Part shown: positions 1 through 8,736 of the stretch, piece by piece
Numbering within the stretch: position 1 is the first letter of the stretch
How the letters are laid out: each line of letters opens with the position of its first letter
Origin: FW021-bin31 sp964422465
GTDB taxonomy: Bacteria; Bacteroidota; Bacteroidia; Chitinophagales; Chitinophagaceae
Direction of reading: 5' to 3'
Assembly (NCBI GenBank): GCA_964422465.1
Contig: CAYRBD010000006.1
Span: 1-64,000, forward strand
Length of the DNA: 64,000 bases
Notes under the pieces: generated by a model
What the model was told of the DNA's origin: nothing
What the model saw: only the letters and a program-made list of their open reading frames with translations
Databases searched by the model: none
Position numbers and translations under genes: made by a program

Positions 1-1316
1 TTCCCCGGTACGGCAACGGGATAATTGCCCTCTTCATTGGGTACAACGGGCGGTGTTTCATCAAATCCATATTTATCCATGATGTATCCTAAATCCAATT
101 CCAGCGCTTTATCCCAGTCGATAACCTGTCCTGAGTAGGTTGCCAGGCGACCCATAATAGCCGTCATGGTACTTTTGGCTGCTCTTTCCGCATCCCAGAA
201 TTTAAATTCTCCTTTGGCTATGGCCGCAAACAGTTCATCGTGTTCATTTTGATAGGGTTGATTTTCCTTTGATTTATCAAACTGGTAAAGCACTTTTCCT
301 TTGTGGTCTTCAATACGAGCGGCGTCACAAAATACTTTTCCTTTTGTTCCAATAAGCAATTCGTCAACCTTAGTCAGGGCGCCGGGAGTATGCCTGCATT
401 GACTGTTTAGTAAGGCCCCATTATCATAATGAAATTCTACAAAATGGTGGTCGAATATCTGCCCGTGCTCCGGCCCTTTTCGCACCTGTCTGCCTCCCAT
501 TCCCTGTGCCTTAACCGGATAGGCGTCCAACGCCCAGTTTACTACGTCCAGGTTGTGTATATGCTGTTCCACGATATGGTCTCCGCAAAGCCAGTCGAAA
601 TAATACCAGTTTCGCATTTGGTATTCCATTTCATTCCATTGAGGTTGACGAGGATGTACCCAAACCCCGCTGCTGTCCCACCACGCTTGTGCGCTTGTAA
701 TTTCTCCTATTAATCCATCCTGCACTCTTTTCATCAGTTCACGATAAGAAGTCTGGTATCGGCGTTGCAGTCCCACCACTACATTTTGCTTATTGGCTTT
801 GGCTTTTTTGGCAGCAGTCAGCACCCGTTGTATCCCTGCAGGGCCGGTTGCCAGCGGTTTTTCCATAAATATTTGTTTACCCTGATTGACTGCTTCTTCA
901 AATTGGATCGGACGGAATCCGGGGGGAGTGGTCAGAATGACAACATCTGCAGCTGCAATTGCTTTTTTATAGGCATCAAATCCTACAAACTTATGATCTT
1001 CTTTTACCTGAATGCGGTCCTGTTTATCTTCCAGAGCTTCTTTAATATGCTTGAGACTGGCATCTAACTTATCCCTGAAGGCATCTGCCATTGCCACGAG
1101 CCGAACATTTTGCTTAGTGCTCAGGGCCTGTACACAAGCGCCTGTTCCCCTGCCACCACAGCCTATCAGGGCAATCTTAATCACATCATCCGCTCCCGAA
1201 AAATAATTGGCATGTGATAGAAGCGGGGCCGCCATCAGGCTTCCGGCAATGAGAGAAGAATTTTTTACAAAACTTCTGCGGCTTTGGAGACTTTTTGAAA
1301 GGTCTTTTTTTTTCAT
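1..1316 (-). CDS. Gfo/Idh/MocA family oxidoreductase, Tat-exported, 3' end cut by window
   Basis: About 438 residues are visible and no stop is reached before the window edge, so the C-terminus is missing. The ATG at 1316 gives MKKKDLSK followed by a twin-arginine-type signal (SRRSFVKNS), so export through Tat as a folded, cofactor-loaded protein is likely. Next comes a Rossmann motif (ALIGCGGRGTG) near residue 50 and the family-typical EKP motif (MEKPLATGP) near residue 145. Family members are NAD(P)-dependent sugar or polyol dehydrogenases; the substrate cannot be read from the sequence. It lies 24 bases downstream of the SUMF1-type gene and is probably cotranscribed with it. Exported relatives are common in Bacteroidota carbohydrate loci. 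Confidence 0.9.
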   Translation of the reverse strand, partial: MKKKDLSKSLQSRRSFVKNSSLIAGSLMAAPLLSHANYFSGADDVIKIALIGCGGRGTGACVQALSTKQNVRLVAMADAFRDKLDASLKHIKEALEDKQDRIQVKEDHKFVGFDAYKKAIAAADVVILTTPPGFRPIQFEEAVNQGKQIFMEKPLATGPAGIQRVLTAAKKAKANKQNVVVGLQRRYQTSYRELMKRVQDGLIGEITSAQAWWDSSGVWVHPRQPQWNEMEYQMRNWYYFDWLCGDHIVEQHIHNLDVVNWALDAYPVKAQGMGGRQVRKGPEHGQIFDHHFVEFHYDNGALLNSQCRHTPGALTKVDELLIGTKGKVFCDAARIEDHKGKVLYQFDKSKENQPYQNEHDELFAAIAKGEFKFWDAERAAKSTMTAIMGRLATYSGQVIDWDKALELDLGYIMDKYGFDETPPVVPNEEGNYPVAVPG

Positions 1317-1340
1317 AATGGTTTAGTTTTTATCAAAATT

Positions 1341-2303
1341 CTATGGATTGAGTACTTTTTCAAAAAAGGCTTTTGCTTCATCTGCCGTGGGTTGTTGAGC
1401 CGGTCGAATAATACGAAAGCCGACAAAGGGCGCATCTGCTATCCACCATTTACTTTTAGGTATCTGGGGGTCTCTGGCGTTCCACTTTTTATCAGATGGG
1501 AGCCGTGAAGCAGAACGTAATCCCGAAGCGGGGCTTCTGAAATGGCCGCCTTTTAGTGTGACTGGGTATTTTTTGGTAACCGGGATGTGGGGGTTGTCGG
1601 TATTATCTTTAATAACGGAGAAATAATCGGCCTGATACTGATCCAATGTCCATTCTGCTACATTTCCTTCCATATCGTACAGTCCCCATGCATTGGGTTT
1701 TAGCTGTTTTACTTTGTGATATTTGTTATCACTGTTTTTTGAATACCAACCGTATGCTCCAAGTTTTTCAGCAGTATTTCCAAAAGGATAAGCCGAGGTA
1801 CTATTTGCCCTACATGCATATTCCCATTCTGCCTCAGTAGGTAACCGATAGAATACACCGGTTTTCTCATATAGCCATTTGCAGTACATTAGCGCCGCAT
1901 GCTGGCTCATACTGTTAGCCGGATAACCGCCCTCTTGCCCCATCCCCAACGAAAAATCGACATAAGGCGGACTGGGACGGGTAATGGCGTCCGGAATAGG
2001 CGCTTTATCCAGACTGGCATTCTGAAACATGACATACTCATCATAGGTAACTTCATGCTCTTCTATCCAAAAAGAATCTACTAAAACCTTAGTTTGAGGG
2101 CCTTCTTCTTTTTGATGTCCTTTTTCCGACTTGGGGCTTCCCATCAGAAAAGAGCCTCCGGGGATAGCAATCATTTTAAAAGAAACCGAAGAACCCGGGA
2201 TCTTTTGCGTATAAGACTTAAATTCATTAGCTATCATTGAATCCTGCGCCCGAAGTTGCAGGAAAAGACAGGAAACTGCTAAAAATAGAATACTTTTTTT
2301 CAT
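1341..2303 (-). CDS. SUMF1/formylglycine-generating-enzyme-fold protein, secreted
   Basis: 320 residues from ATG 2303 (MKKSILFLAVS), which gives a clean signal peptide ending near LRAQ; a longer reading from 2330 would put charged residues before it. The fold signature is clear: an early PGGSFLMGS motif, then YRLPTEAEWEYACR, GLYDMEGNVAEW, LKGGHFRS and the terminal GFRIIRP. The catalytic cysteine pair of true formylglycine-generating enzymes is not visible in the C-terminal core, so this is probably a non-catalytic or differently acting relative, as with GldJ/GldK. It precedes the Gfo/Idh/MocA gene in the same direction and may share its transcript. The target is unknown. Confidence 0.85.
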   Translation of the reverse strand: MKKSILFLAVSCLFLQLRAQDSMIANEFKSYTQKIPGSSVSFKMIAIPGGSFLMGSPKSEKGHQKEEGPQTKVLVDSFWIEEHEVTYDEYVMFQNASLDKAPIPDAITRPSPPYVDFSLGMGQEGGYPANSMSQHAALMYCKWLYEKTGVFYRLPTEAEWEYACRANSTSAYPFGNTAEKLGAYGWYSKNSDNKYHKVKQLKPNAWGLYDMEGNVAEWTLDQYQADYFSVIKDNTDNPHIPVTKKYPVTLKGGHFRSPASGLRSASRLPSDKKWNARDPQIPKSKWWIADAPFVGFRIIRPAQQPTADEAKAFFEKVLNP

Positions 2304-2381
2304 AACGGGTTTATGAACTAACGGCCACAAGATAATAAGGAATTTTTAGGCGGACAAATCCTTTTTCAGGGAGGCATTTTT

Positions 2382-3401
2382 TTATTGGGTTAATTGATAG
2401 AAATTTTTATTTCCTTTTTTGTAGATTTTATTTCCTCTTTTTTCTGCAATGTACAAAGCTGCTTCAGGAAATTTTTTAACAAGTTGAAAAGCCTCTTTTA
2501 GGGGAAGTACGCTACAGGCGGAGGCCAGCCAGTCTGCTGTAGAACCAAGGTTGGCAATGACGGTAACATTCCTGAGTGCGGTAGAGCCCATCCCGGTTTT
2601 TGGGTTAATAATATGAGAATATTTTTTTCCTTTCCACTCGAAGTGCTGATAAATATCCCCGGATGTAGCTACGGCTTTATTTTTTATAAAAAGAAGGGTT
2701 TGGGAGTACTTGTATTTTTCTTCCGGAAGGGCAATTCCAATTTTCCAACCTCTTTCGTGATCCGGAGGGGCCTCTCCCAGCGCTATATCTCCTCCGGCAT
2801 TTATCATTGTTATGGGAAACCCATTTTGTTTGATAAAATCTAAAATAACTTGTGCAATATACCCTTTTGCAATTCCGCCCAGGTCCAGTTGCATTCCTGG
2901 TTTTACCAGTTTTACAGATGTTTCCGCATCGTTAAAATACATGAATTGGTAACCGGTCTTTTTTAAAGCCGTTCTAATTTGTTTTCTTAGTGGAAATATA
3001 TTTTCTTCCCTTGCTTTACGCCATAATTTTACCACGGGCCCCACCGTAATGTCAAAGGCCCCGTTGCTCAGTTGGGATGCTTTTTTGGAAAGGAATAAAA
3101 GGTGGAACAACTCGGAAGAAACGGGTACAAATTGGCCTGTACCACTCAGGCGGCTTAACCTGTTGAGCTCGCTGCTGTCTATATAATCGCTAAATATTTC
3201 ATTTAAGCTATCCACTTTTTTAAAAGAGGTGGCAGCTACTTTTGCAGCTTGAATGGAATCTTTTCCATAAAGTGTAATTGTAAAAGGAGAGCCCATTTTT
3301 GCCTGGCTGAAAACATATTTTTTATATCTGTTTTGTCCATCTGTAAATTTTAAAGCTAATAAGAGAAGACAAGCTAAAAAGAAGCTGTGTTTTTTAAACA
3401 T
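2382..3401 (-). CDS. apbE: FAD:protein FMN transferase (ApbE family), exported
   Basis: 339 residues with an N-terminal signal peptide (about residues 1-22). ApbE proteins attach FMN covalently to threonines of Na+-NQR/Rnf-type subunits and periplasmic flavoproteins, using FAD as donor and Mg2+. Landmarks are GAFDITVGPVVKLW, LDLGGIAKGY, NAGGDIALG, ATSGDIYQHF and SHIINPKTG; the C-terminal STADWLASA holds the metal-binding acidic residue. Length is normal for the family. It is transcribed away from the isomerase-like gene at 3465. No flavinylation substrate gene is visible next to it. The call could only be wrong about the exact acceptor protein. Confidence 0.93.
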   Translation of the reverse strand: MFKKHSFFLACLLLLALKFTDGQNRYKKYVFSQAKMGSPFTITLYGKDSIQAAKVAATSFKKVDSLNEIFSDYIDSSELNRLSRLSGTGQFVPVSSELFHLLFLSKKASQLSNGAFDITVGPVVKLWRKAREENIFPLRKQIRTALKKTGYQFMYFNDAETSVKLVKPGMQLDLGGIAKGYIAQVILDFIKQNGFPITMINAGGDIALGEAPPDHERGWKIGIALPEEKYKYSQTLLFIKNKAVATSGDIYQHFEWKGKKYSHIINPKTGMGSTALRNVTVIANLGSTADWLASACSVLPLKEAFQLVKKFPEAALYIAEKRGNKIYKKGNKNFYQLTQ

Positions 3402-3464
3402 ACTTTTATATATTTAACCTTTTTTGGGATTTAATTTCTTCAAACATTCTAAAAGTTACAAGAT

Positions 3465-4391
3465 ATGCAAAGAAGAAAGTTTTTACAAAATGGAATACTG
3501 GCAGGGGCCTCTACGCTCTTGTTGGACCCCGTTAAAGCAGGTTCTATGAGGGTGTACAGTCAGAAAAATGAAGCACAAAAAACGTTTCATCTGAATTATG
3601 CCCCACATGACGGCATGTTCAGAGAGCTCGGAGGCAACGATATTTTGGATCAGATCCGGTTTATGCATGATCAGGGCTTTCGTGCGTTGGAGGATAATGG
3701 GATGATGGGTAGAAGTCCACAACTTCAGGAAAAAATAGGAAAGTTGCTGGATAAACTGGGTATGGTAATGGGCGTGTTTGTTTTGGATAAGGGGGGAAAT
3801 GGAGCCAATACCTTTGCTGCCGGTAAAAAAGAATACACCGATATATTTTTAAAAGGCTGCCGGGGAGCTATAGAAACGGCAAAACGGGTAAATGCAAAAT
3901 GGACGACCGTGGTACCCGGTGACTTTTACAGACGCTTATCTTTAGATCAGCAGACTGCCAATGTGATAGAAACTTTACGCCGTGGCGCAGAACTATTGGA
4001 GCCTCATAACCTGACAATGGTATTGGAACCCCTGAGCGATACACCGAATTTGTTTCTTCGTCATTCGGATCAGACCTATATGATTTGCAAAGCGGTAAAC
4101 AGCCCCTCTTGTAAATTACTTTATGATATTTATCACATGCAACGGAATGAAGGAGATTTGATCCCACATATTGATCGTTGCTGGGAAGAGATTGTTTATC
4201 TGCAGATTGGAGATAATCCCGGACGCAAAGAACCCGGAACCGGAGAGATTCATTATAAAAATATTTTTAAACATCTTTATGAAAAAGGTTATAAAGGAGT
4301 GATGGGCATGGAACATGGCAATTCAAAACCCGGGAAAGAAGGAGAAAAGGCCGTTATTCAAGCCTATAGGGATGCAGATGATTTTCTTTAG
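3465..4391 (+). CDS. Hydroxypyruvate isomerase-like TIM-barrel protein (AP-endonuclease 2 fold), exported
   Basis: 308 residues. The N-terminus MQRRKFLQNGILAGAS is a twin-arginine-like signal, so the protein is probably periplasmic. The barrel carries the metal-ligand pattern of the xylose isomerase-like/Hyi family: Glu in MVLEPLSD, Asp-His in YDIYHMQ, Gln in VYLQIGDNPGRKEPG, and Glu in VMGMEHG. This pattern is typical of hydroxypyruvate or ketose isomerases; the real substrate is not determined. It stands alone on the plus strand, divergent from apbE and convergent with the response regulator that ends at 4407. Bacteroidota often place such secreted epimerases near Gfo/Idh/MocA genes, as here. 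Confidence 0.85.
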   Translation: MQRRKFLQNGILAGASTLLLDPVKAGSMRVYSQKNEAQKTFHLNYAPHDGMFRELGGNDILDQIRFMHDQGFRALEDNGMMGRSPQLQEKIGKLLDKLGMVMGVFVLDKGGNGANTFAAGKKEYTDIFLKGCRGAIETAKRVNAKWTTVVPGDFYRRLSLDQQTANVIETLRRGAELLEPHNLTMVLEPLSDTPNLFLRHSDQTYMICKAVNSPSCKLLYDIYHMQRNEGDLIPHIDRCWEEIVYLQIGDNPGRKEPGTGEIHYKNIFKHLYEKGYKGVMGMEHGNSKPGKEGEKAVIQAYRDADDFL

Positions 4392-4406
4392 AGAGAATGT
4401 TAAAGG

Positions 4407-5117
4407 TTATTCTGTAAATTTATAACCTACTCCCCGGATGGAGTGGAAATAAACAGGATTACGGGTGTCTGCCTCAAAATATTTTCTCAGGTTAAGCATG
4501 AAGTTATCGATAGTGCGGGTATTGGGATAAACATTGTAACCCCAGACAGCTTGTAATATTTTTTCGCGGGGCACCACCCGTCCCTTATTTTCGATAAGCA
4601 ATCGCAAGAGCATGGTTTCTTTTTTGCTGAGTGGATGTTTTTTTCCATCAATGCCGATACACTCCTGAGCAGCAAAGTTTATCTGATTGGGGCCGAAAGT
4701 ATATTGATCGGGAAAGTCATTCCCTTCATGAATTCTGCGGCTTTTTGTAATCAATATTTTGACGCGCAGCAGCAGTTCTTCCAGTTCAAAAGGCTTTGTG
4801 ATGTAGTCGTCTCCTCCTTTTTTTAGACCTAAAATGCGGTCATTGGTTGAACTTTTGGCGCTCAGGAATAAAATAGGAACATCATTGCTTTGTAGTCGGA
4901 TATTTTCACAAACCGTGATGCCGTCCATTCCCGGCAACATGACGTCTAAAATAATCAGATCGAAAAATTCTCCTTCAATGGCTTTTAGGGCATCCAGTCC
5001 ATTGGCCACAGCCACCACTTCATAATTCTCCAGTTCCAGGTTAAGTTTTAAGGATTCCTGAAGATTTTCTTCATCTTCCACCAATAAAATGGCAGCCTCT
5101 TTCTTATTCCCGTTCAT
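4407..5117 (-). CDS. OmpR-family response regulator
   Basis: 236 residues from ATG 5117, which leaves a 10-base gap after the kinase stop; an extended reading from 5183 would overlap the kinase and lacks conservation-like features. The receiver domain (about 6-120) has the acidic pocket VEDEEN, phospho-acceptor Asp58 in LIILDVMLPGMD and Lys108 in DDYITKPF. The C-terminal winged-helix DNA-binding domain includes LSKKE, IDNFMLNLRKY and ends RGVGYKFTE. It is presumably phosphorylated by the kinase encoded immediately upstream. Its regulon is unknown; linkage to gldH and yicC gives only weak hints. Confidence 0.95.
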   Translation of the reverse strand: MNGNKKEAAILLVEDEENLQESLKLNLELENYEVVAVANGLDALKAIEGEFFDLIILDVMLPGMDGITVCENIRLQSNDVPILFLSAKSSTNDRILGLKKGGDDYITKPFELEELLLRVKILITKSRRIHEGNDFPDQYTFGPNQINFAAQECIGIDGKKHPLSKKETMLLRLLIENKGRVVPREKILQAVWGYNVYPNTRTIDNFMLNLRKYFEADTRNPVYFHSIRGVGYKFTE

Positions 5118-5127
5118 AATGCTTTTT

Positions 5128-6159
5128 TTATCTGTTGCTGATGTTGTTGTTTTTTTTACCTGTTTGGGGCAGGACGACCTCAAATATACTGCCTTTCGGA
5201 TGATTATCCATAACTTTGATCTGTCCCCCGTGCTGAAAAACGATCTTTTTGGTAAGAAAAAGCCCTAAGCCGGTTCCCTTTGATTTGCGGGTATTCTCAT
5301 TCCCGATCCGGTAAAAGCGGTTAAATATCTTTTTCTTTTCCTCATTTTCAATCCCTTCTCCCTCATCACAAACCTGTAGAATGGCTTCCTGGTTTTTAGC
5401 ATACAGGCTGATGTGGATGTTGCTTTCCATTGGTGCATACTTCCGGGCATTTTCAATTAAATTATTACAAACAATTTGCAGCATTAAAGTATCTCCTTCT
5501 ACCATAATATTAGAATGAACATCGGAACTAATGTTGTGGTGTTTGATACGTTCGGATGAATCGGCAATTATTTTTTCAACCAGTCCGGAAAGGTTAACGG
5601 GTTCTTTTACCATATGATATTGCCGGGATTCAAATTGAGAGGCCAGCAACATGTTATTGGAAAGTTGGTTGAGCCGGTTGGTTTCTGCCAGGGTTTTGGT
5701 TAAGAGATTTTTTTGTGTTTCATTAGGAAGCTTCCGCTTGAGGATGGTTTCAAGGTTGAGCCGAAGGACGGCTATCGGAGATTTTAATTCGTGTGTTACC
5801 GCCATCATAAAATTTTGTTGCTGCCTTGAGAACCGGATTTGTCTTCTCATGGATTGGAATACAAATCCTGCGCTCAATAATATAATAAGTAAGAAGGCTC
5901 CTCCTTCTCCAAGGTATTGTAGATTGCGTAGCCGGCTTTGTGCCATAATGGCTTCTTCCTCTTGTTGATAAATAAGGTTAGAGCGGGATTTTTCCTTTTG
6001 CAACTCAAGGTTTTCAATCTTTAGCGCTTCAATTTCCAGGTTTTGCTTATGCAGAAGCACACCCCACCAGATCAATGCTGCTATGGTATATATAAGCAGA
6101 AAAAAATAAAAGAACGTGATGGTCTTTGTACTATCAGTTTTAAATAGTTTCTTCAGCAT
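5128..6159 (-). CDS. Membrane sensor histidine kinase
   Basis: 343 residues. Two membrane spans (about 13-37 and 84-103) flank only a short, strongly charged segment (about 38-80) that looks like a coiled coil, so there is almost no extracytoplasmic sensor domain. The HisKA box is FMMAVTHELKSP with His123; the ATPase domain shows NNLIENARKYAP (N box), DEGEGIENEEKKKIF (G1/F) and KGTGLGLFLTKK (G2). It is encoded 3 bases after gldH and 10 bases before its cognate OmpR-type regulator, so yicC-gldH-kinase-regulator look like one operon. The minimal sensor suggests it reads a membrane or envelope state or partners with another protein. Confidence 0.94.
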   Translation of the reverse strand: MLKKLFKTDSTKTITFFYFFLLIYTIAALIWWGVLLHKQNLEIEALKIENLELQKEKSRSNLIYQQEEEAIMAQSRLRNLQYLGEGGAFLLIILLSAGFVFQSMRRQIRFSRQQQNFMMAVTHELKSPIAVLRLNLETILKRKLPNETQKNLLTKTLAETNRLNQLSNNMLLASQFESRQYHMVKEPVNLSGLVEKIIADSSERIKHHNISSDVHSNIMVEGDTLMLQIVCNNLIENARKYAPMESNIHISLYAKNQEAILQVCDEGEGIENEEKKKIFNRFYRIGNENTRKSKGTGLGLFLTKKIVFQHGGQIKVMDNHPKGSIFEVVLPQTGKKNNNISNR

Positions 6160-6162
6160 GGT

Positions 6163-6681
6163 TTAATGCGCTATTTTTTCAATCCTAAGGCCCACACTCA
6201 TGATATTGGGCAACGGATTCAGACGCATGTTTTGTTCAAATGAAAAATGATAGACTCCTGTTTTACTGAACCGTGCATTTTCCTGGATTGGAATCCGATG
6301 TTCATAAATATCTCCCATTCCCGATCCCAGCCATCTGCCTTCTTTATCTGCTAAAGGCAATTCTACCCGTTTGGATTTAGGTTTCACGCCAGAATAATTG
6401 GAATAGATCAGGAGCCATAAGTTACTATATGGATATGCATTGGTATGTCTTACGGTTACGAAGATGTTGTAGCGTGCAGCAGTATCAGTTATTTTGAACT
6501 GAAAGGAGGGATGAAAATCGTAATCCCAGTTGTAACCCGGGATAGATATATTTTTCTGATAGATATTCAATTTGGCCTCTTGTACACAGCCCTGGCTACA
6601 TAGTATATTAATCAGACAAATGAAAATTAGTCCGTACTTAAGACACTGACGTTGAAAAATTAAAATAACTTTACTATTCAT
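6163..6681 (-). CDS. gldH: Gliding motility lipoprotein GldH
   Basis: 172 residues. The N-terminus is hydrophobic and ends in a lipobox-like LCSQGC (Cys32), so lipidation and periplasmic or outer-membrane anchoring are expected. The body matches GldH: the stretch YNIFVTVRHTNAYPYSNLW, the polar WLGSGMGDIYEHRIP segment and the late GVYHFSFEQNMR. GldH is one of the Gld proteins needed for Bacteroidota gliding and type IX secretion in model species, though its exact role is less clear than that of GldK-N. The start abuts the yicC stop with no gap, which suggests translational coupling. Presence here implies a gliding/T9SS lineage but does not prove motility. Confidence 0.9.
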   Translation of the reverse strand: MNSKVILIFQRQCLKYGLIFICLINILCSQGCVQEAKLNIYQKNISIPGYNWDYDFHPSFQFKITDTAARYNIFVTVRHTNAYPYSNLWLLIYSNYSGVKPKSKRVELPLADKEGRWLGSGMGDIYEHRIPIQENARFSKTGVYHFSFEQNMRLNPLPNIMSVGLRIEKIAH

Positions 6682-7557
6682 TTATAACACATTCATGATT
6701 TGTTCTTTGGCCTTTTCCAGCTCATCTTTCATCTGTACCACGTATCGTTGAAGTTCCGCATCATTAGCTTTAGCACCGGTGGTATTGATTTCTCTCCCTG
6801 TTTCCTGTAAGATAAAATTAAGCTTTTTCCCTTTTGCAGGGCTCTCTTCTTTCAATATTTCCCTAAAATAACGACAATGATTTGCAAGACGAACCTGTTC
6901 TTCGGTAATATCCAATTTTTCAATATAAAAAATTAATTCCTGTTCCAGCCGGTTTTTGTCTATTTGTTCTTTACTCATCCATTCAGAAAGCGCATCTTCA
7001 AGTCGTTTCCTGATTTTTTCTTTTCTTAAGGGTTCCAACTCTCTGATGCCGGCCTGAAAATTTTCAATATTTTGTATTCGTAACAACAGCTCTTTTTCTA
7101 AAACTTTTCCTTCGTTGATTCGATGCGCGTCAAGTTTCTGAATAGCCTCTTCCAGTACCTGTTTGATTTGTTCCCATTCAGATTCAGATAGCTCTTCAGC
7201 AGAAGGAGCAACTACTTCGGGCAACTGCAATATCGCACTCATTAAGTTATCCTTTGGCAATTGAAAGTCTGATATCATGGCGTTGATACTCTCGAAATAA
7301 CTTCGCGCCAGGCCCGTATTGATCTCCATCGGACGGCTGGCGCCATGCCGGGTTACCTGGATAAAAACATCCAGCGAACCGCGCCAGAGGTTATTTTTTA
7401 AGATACTTCTTATTTCAAACTCATAAGGTTTTAATAAGGGGGGGATTTTTAAATTAAGATCGAGCATTTTTCCATTTAAAGAACGTATCTCAACACGAAC
7501 TCCGGCATCAGAAAAAGTGTGTTCTGCTTTTCCAAAACCGGTCATAGATCGAAGCAT
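6682..7557 (-). CDS. yicC: YicC/YloC family endoribonuclease
   Basis: 291 residues from ATG 7557 (MLRSMTGFGKAEH), the family's invariant N-terminus; any longer reading runs back through the promoter and hairpin. The C-terminus has the diagnostic GREINTTGAKANDAELQ and a charged helix ending EQIMNVL. YicC-type proteins act in RNA metabolism and have been reported as endoribonucleases. The length is normal. It is the first gene of the minus-strand yicC-gldH-kinase-regulator unit, and its stop is contiguous with the gldH start. A strong stem-loop begins almost at the predicted transcription start (see 7589-7612). Confidence 0.93.
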   Translation of the reverse strand: MLRSMTGFGKAEHTFSDAGVRVEIRSLNGKMLDLNLKIPPLLKPYEFEIRSILKNNLWRGSLDVFIQVTRHGASRPMEINTGLARSYFESINAMISDFQLPKDNLMSAILQLPEVVAPSAEELSESEWEQIKQVLEEAIQKLDAHRINEGKVLEKELLLRIQNIENFQAGIRELEPLRKEKIRKRLEDALSEWMSKEQIDKNRLEQELIFYIEKLDITEEQVRLANHCRYFREILKEESPAKGKKLNFILQETGREINTTGAKANDAELQRYVVQMKDELEKAKEQIMNVL

Positions 7558-7588
7558 AATTATATTTTTATCGGATAAAGGTAGAAAA

Positions 7589-7612
7589 AAAGCCCGGCAA
7601 TTACCGGGCTTT
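7589..7612 (-). other. Stem-loop with U-run at the 5' end of the yicC transcript
   Basis: In RNA sense the 9-bp stem AAAGCCCGG/CCGGGCTTT closes a 6-base loop and is followed by a T-run, the look of an intrinsic terminator. It lies between the yicC promoter (7618-7625) and the yicC ATG (7557), and there is no minus-strand gene upstream for it to terminate. It may be a 5' stabilising hairpin, a premature terminator controlling yicC, or a remnant of an attenuator. Confidence 0.7.
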
Positions 7613-7617
7613 CTTGT

Positions 7618-7625
7618 CAAATTTA
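7618..7625 (-). promoter_or_regulatory. Predicted -7 box of the yicC operon
   Basis: The minus strand reads TAAATTTG, an exact match to the Bacteroidota TAnnTTTG box. The expected start lies about 4-7 bases downstream, at the outer edge of the 7589-7612 stem. A -33 box is not convincing. Confidence 0.55.
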
Positions 7626-7754
7626 ATGGGTTAGTAAGTAAAGAAACTTCGTTTCTCTTCACAATATTAATAAGAAATTCAAGACAAATAAAAAAAATCT
7701 TCGTTTTTTTTTGCACATTTTCTTTTTTATGTGAATAACTTATTATTTTCAAAT

Positions 7755-7762
7755 TAAATTTG
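7755..7762 (+). promoter_or_regulatory. Predicted -7 box for the lpxD-like gene
   Basis: TAAATTTG matches TAnnTTTG and ends 19 bases before the ATG at 7782, so the leader would be short. No strong TTTG is visible at the -33 position. Together with the yicC box it makes 7558-7781 a divergent promoter region. Confidence 0.6.
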
Positions 7763-7781
7763 CACCCTTAAATCGCTTATT

Positions 7782-8726
7782 ATGAAGTTTGAAAAACCCG
7801 TTTTAGTTTCATGGATTGCCAACTTTATTCAGGCACGTCTGATAGGAGATCAGAAGTATGAAGCTACCGGTATGAATGAGATTCATAAGGTAGAACCTGG
7901 AGATATTACTTTTGTGGACCTTGAAAAATATTATGACAAAAGCCTGAAATCACCGGCTACTGTTATTATTATTGATAAAGAAGTTGCTTGTCCTGAAGGT
8001 AAGGTCTTGTTGGTTGTTAAAGATCCCTTCAGTAGTTATGTCAGTCTGGTAAAATATTTCCATCCTTTCAAACCTTCGAATAAAATGATTTCCGATACGG
8101 CTGTAATAGGTGAAAATACAGTCATTCAGCCCAATGTATATATTGGAGATGAAGTTCGTATCGGCGCTAATTGTATTATCCACCCGAATGTAACTATTTA
8201 TGATCATACCTTCATTGGGGATGATGTTATTCTTCATTCGGGAACGGTCATAGGTTCAGATGCTTTTTATTTTAAGAAAAGAGGCGATCGGGAACTGGTG
8301 CATGATAAGTTGGAAAGTTGTGGCAGGGTAATTGTAAAGAATCAGGTAGAAATGGGCGCCGGTTGTACCATTGACCGGGGCGTAAGCGGCGATACAGTTA
8401 TTGGTGAAGGCACAAAACTGGATAATATGGTGCACGTAGGGCATGATACGGTTATTGGGCGTAATTGTCTTTTTGCGGCACAAGTAGGTATTGGCGGTGC
8501 AGCGATTATCGAAGATAATGTTACCTTGTGGGGGCAGGTTGGCGTGTCTAAAGATTTGGTTATTGAATCTAATACAGTAGTCCTGGCTCAAACCGGAGTG
8601 CCTTCCTCCTTAAAGGGCGGGAAGGTTTATTTTGGTTATCCTGCTGAAGAAGCACGATATAAACGCAGGGAGTTAGCCTGGGTAAAACGTATTCCGGAAA
8701 TTTGGGAAAAAGTAAAAAACCTTTAA
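7782..8726 (+). CDS. lpxD: UDP-3-O-acylglucosamine N-acyltransferase LpxD (or LpxD-like paralogue)
   Basis: 314 residues. LpxD adds a 3-hydroxyacyl chain to UDP-3-O-acylglucosamine in lipid A synthesis, on the cytoplasmic side. A uridine-binding-type N-terminal domain (to about 100) precedes a left-handed beta-helix of hexapeptide repeats (TAVIGENTVIQPNVYIGDE onward). The catalytic segment GAGCTIDRGVSGDTVIGEG is followed by LDNMVHVGHD with the expected His. Two things are unusual: it is somewhat short, and the usual glycine-rich IG.DGFG. segment is replaced by IGSDAFYFKKRGDREL. No other Raetz-pathway genes (lpxA, lpxC, fabZ) are nearby, so a paralogue with altered acyl specificity is possible. 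It heads an operon with the lipoprotein at 8737. Confidence 0.8.
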   Translation: MKFEKPVLVSWIANFIQARLIGDQKYEATGMNEIHKVEPGDITFVDLEKYYDKSLKSPATVIIIDKEVACPEGKVLLVVKDPFSSYVSLVKYFHPFKPSNKMISDTAVIGENTVIQPNVYIGDEVRIGANCIIHPNVTIYDHTFIGDDVILHSGTVIGSDAFYFKKRGDRELVHDKLESCGRVIVKNQVEMGAGCTIDRGVSGDTVIGEGTKLDNMVHVGHDTVIGRNCLFAAQVGIGGAAIIEDNVTLWGQVGVSKDLVIESNTVVLAQTGVPSSLKGGKVYFGYPAEEARYKRRELAWVKRIPEIWEKVKNL

Positions 8727-8736
8727 AAAGGAATTT

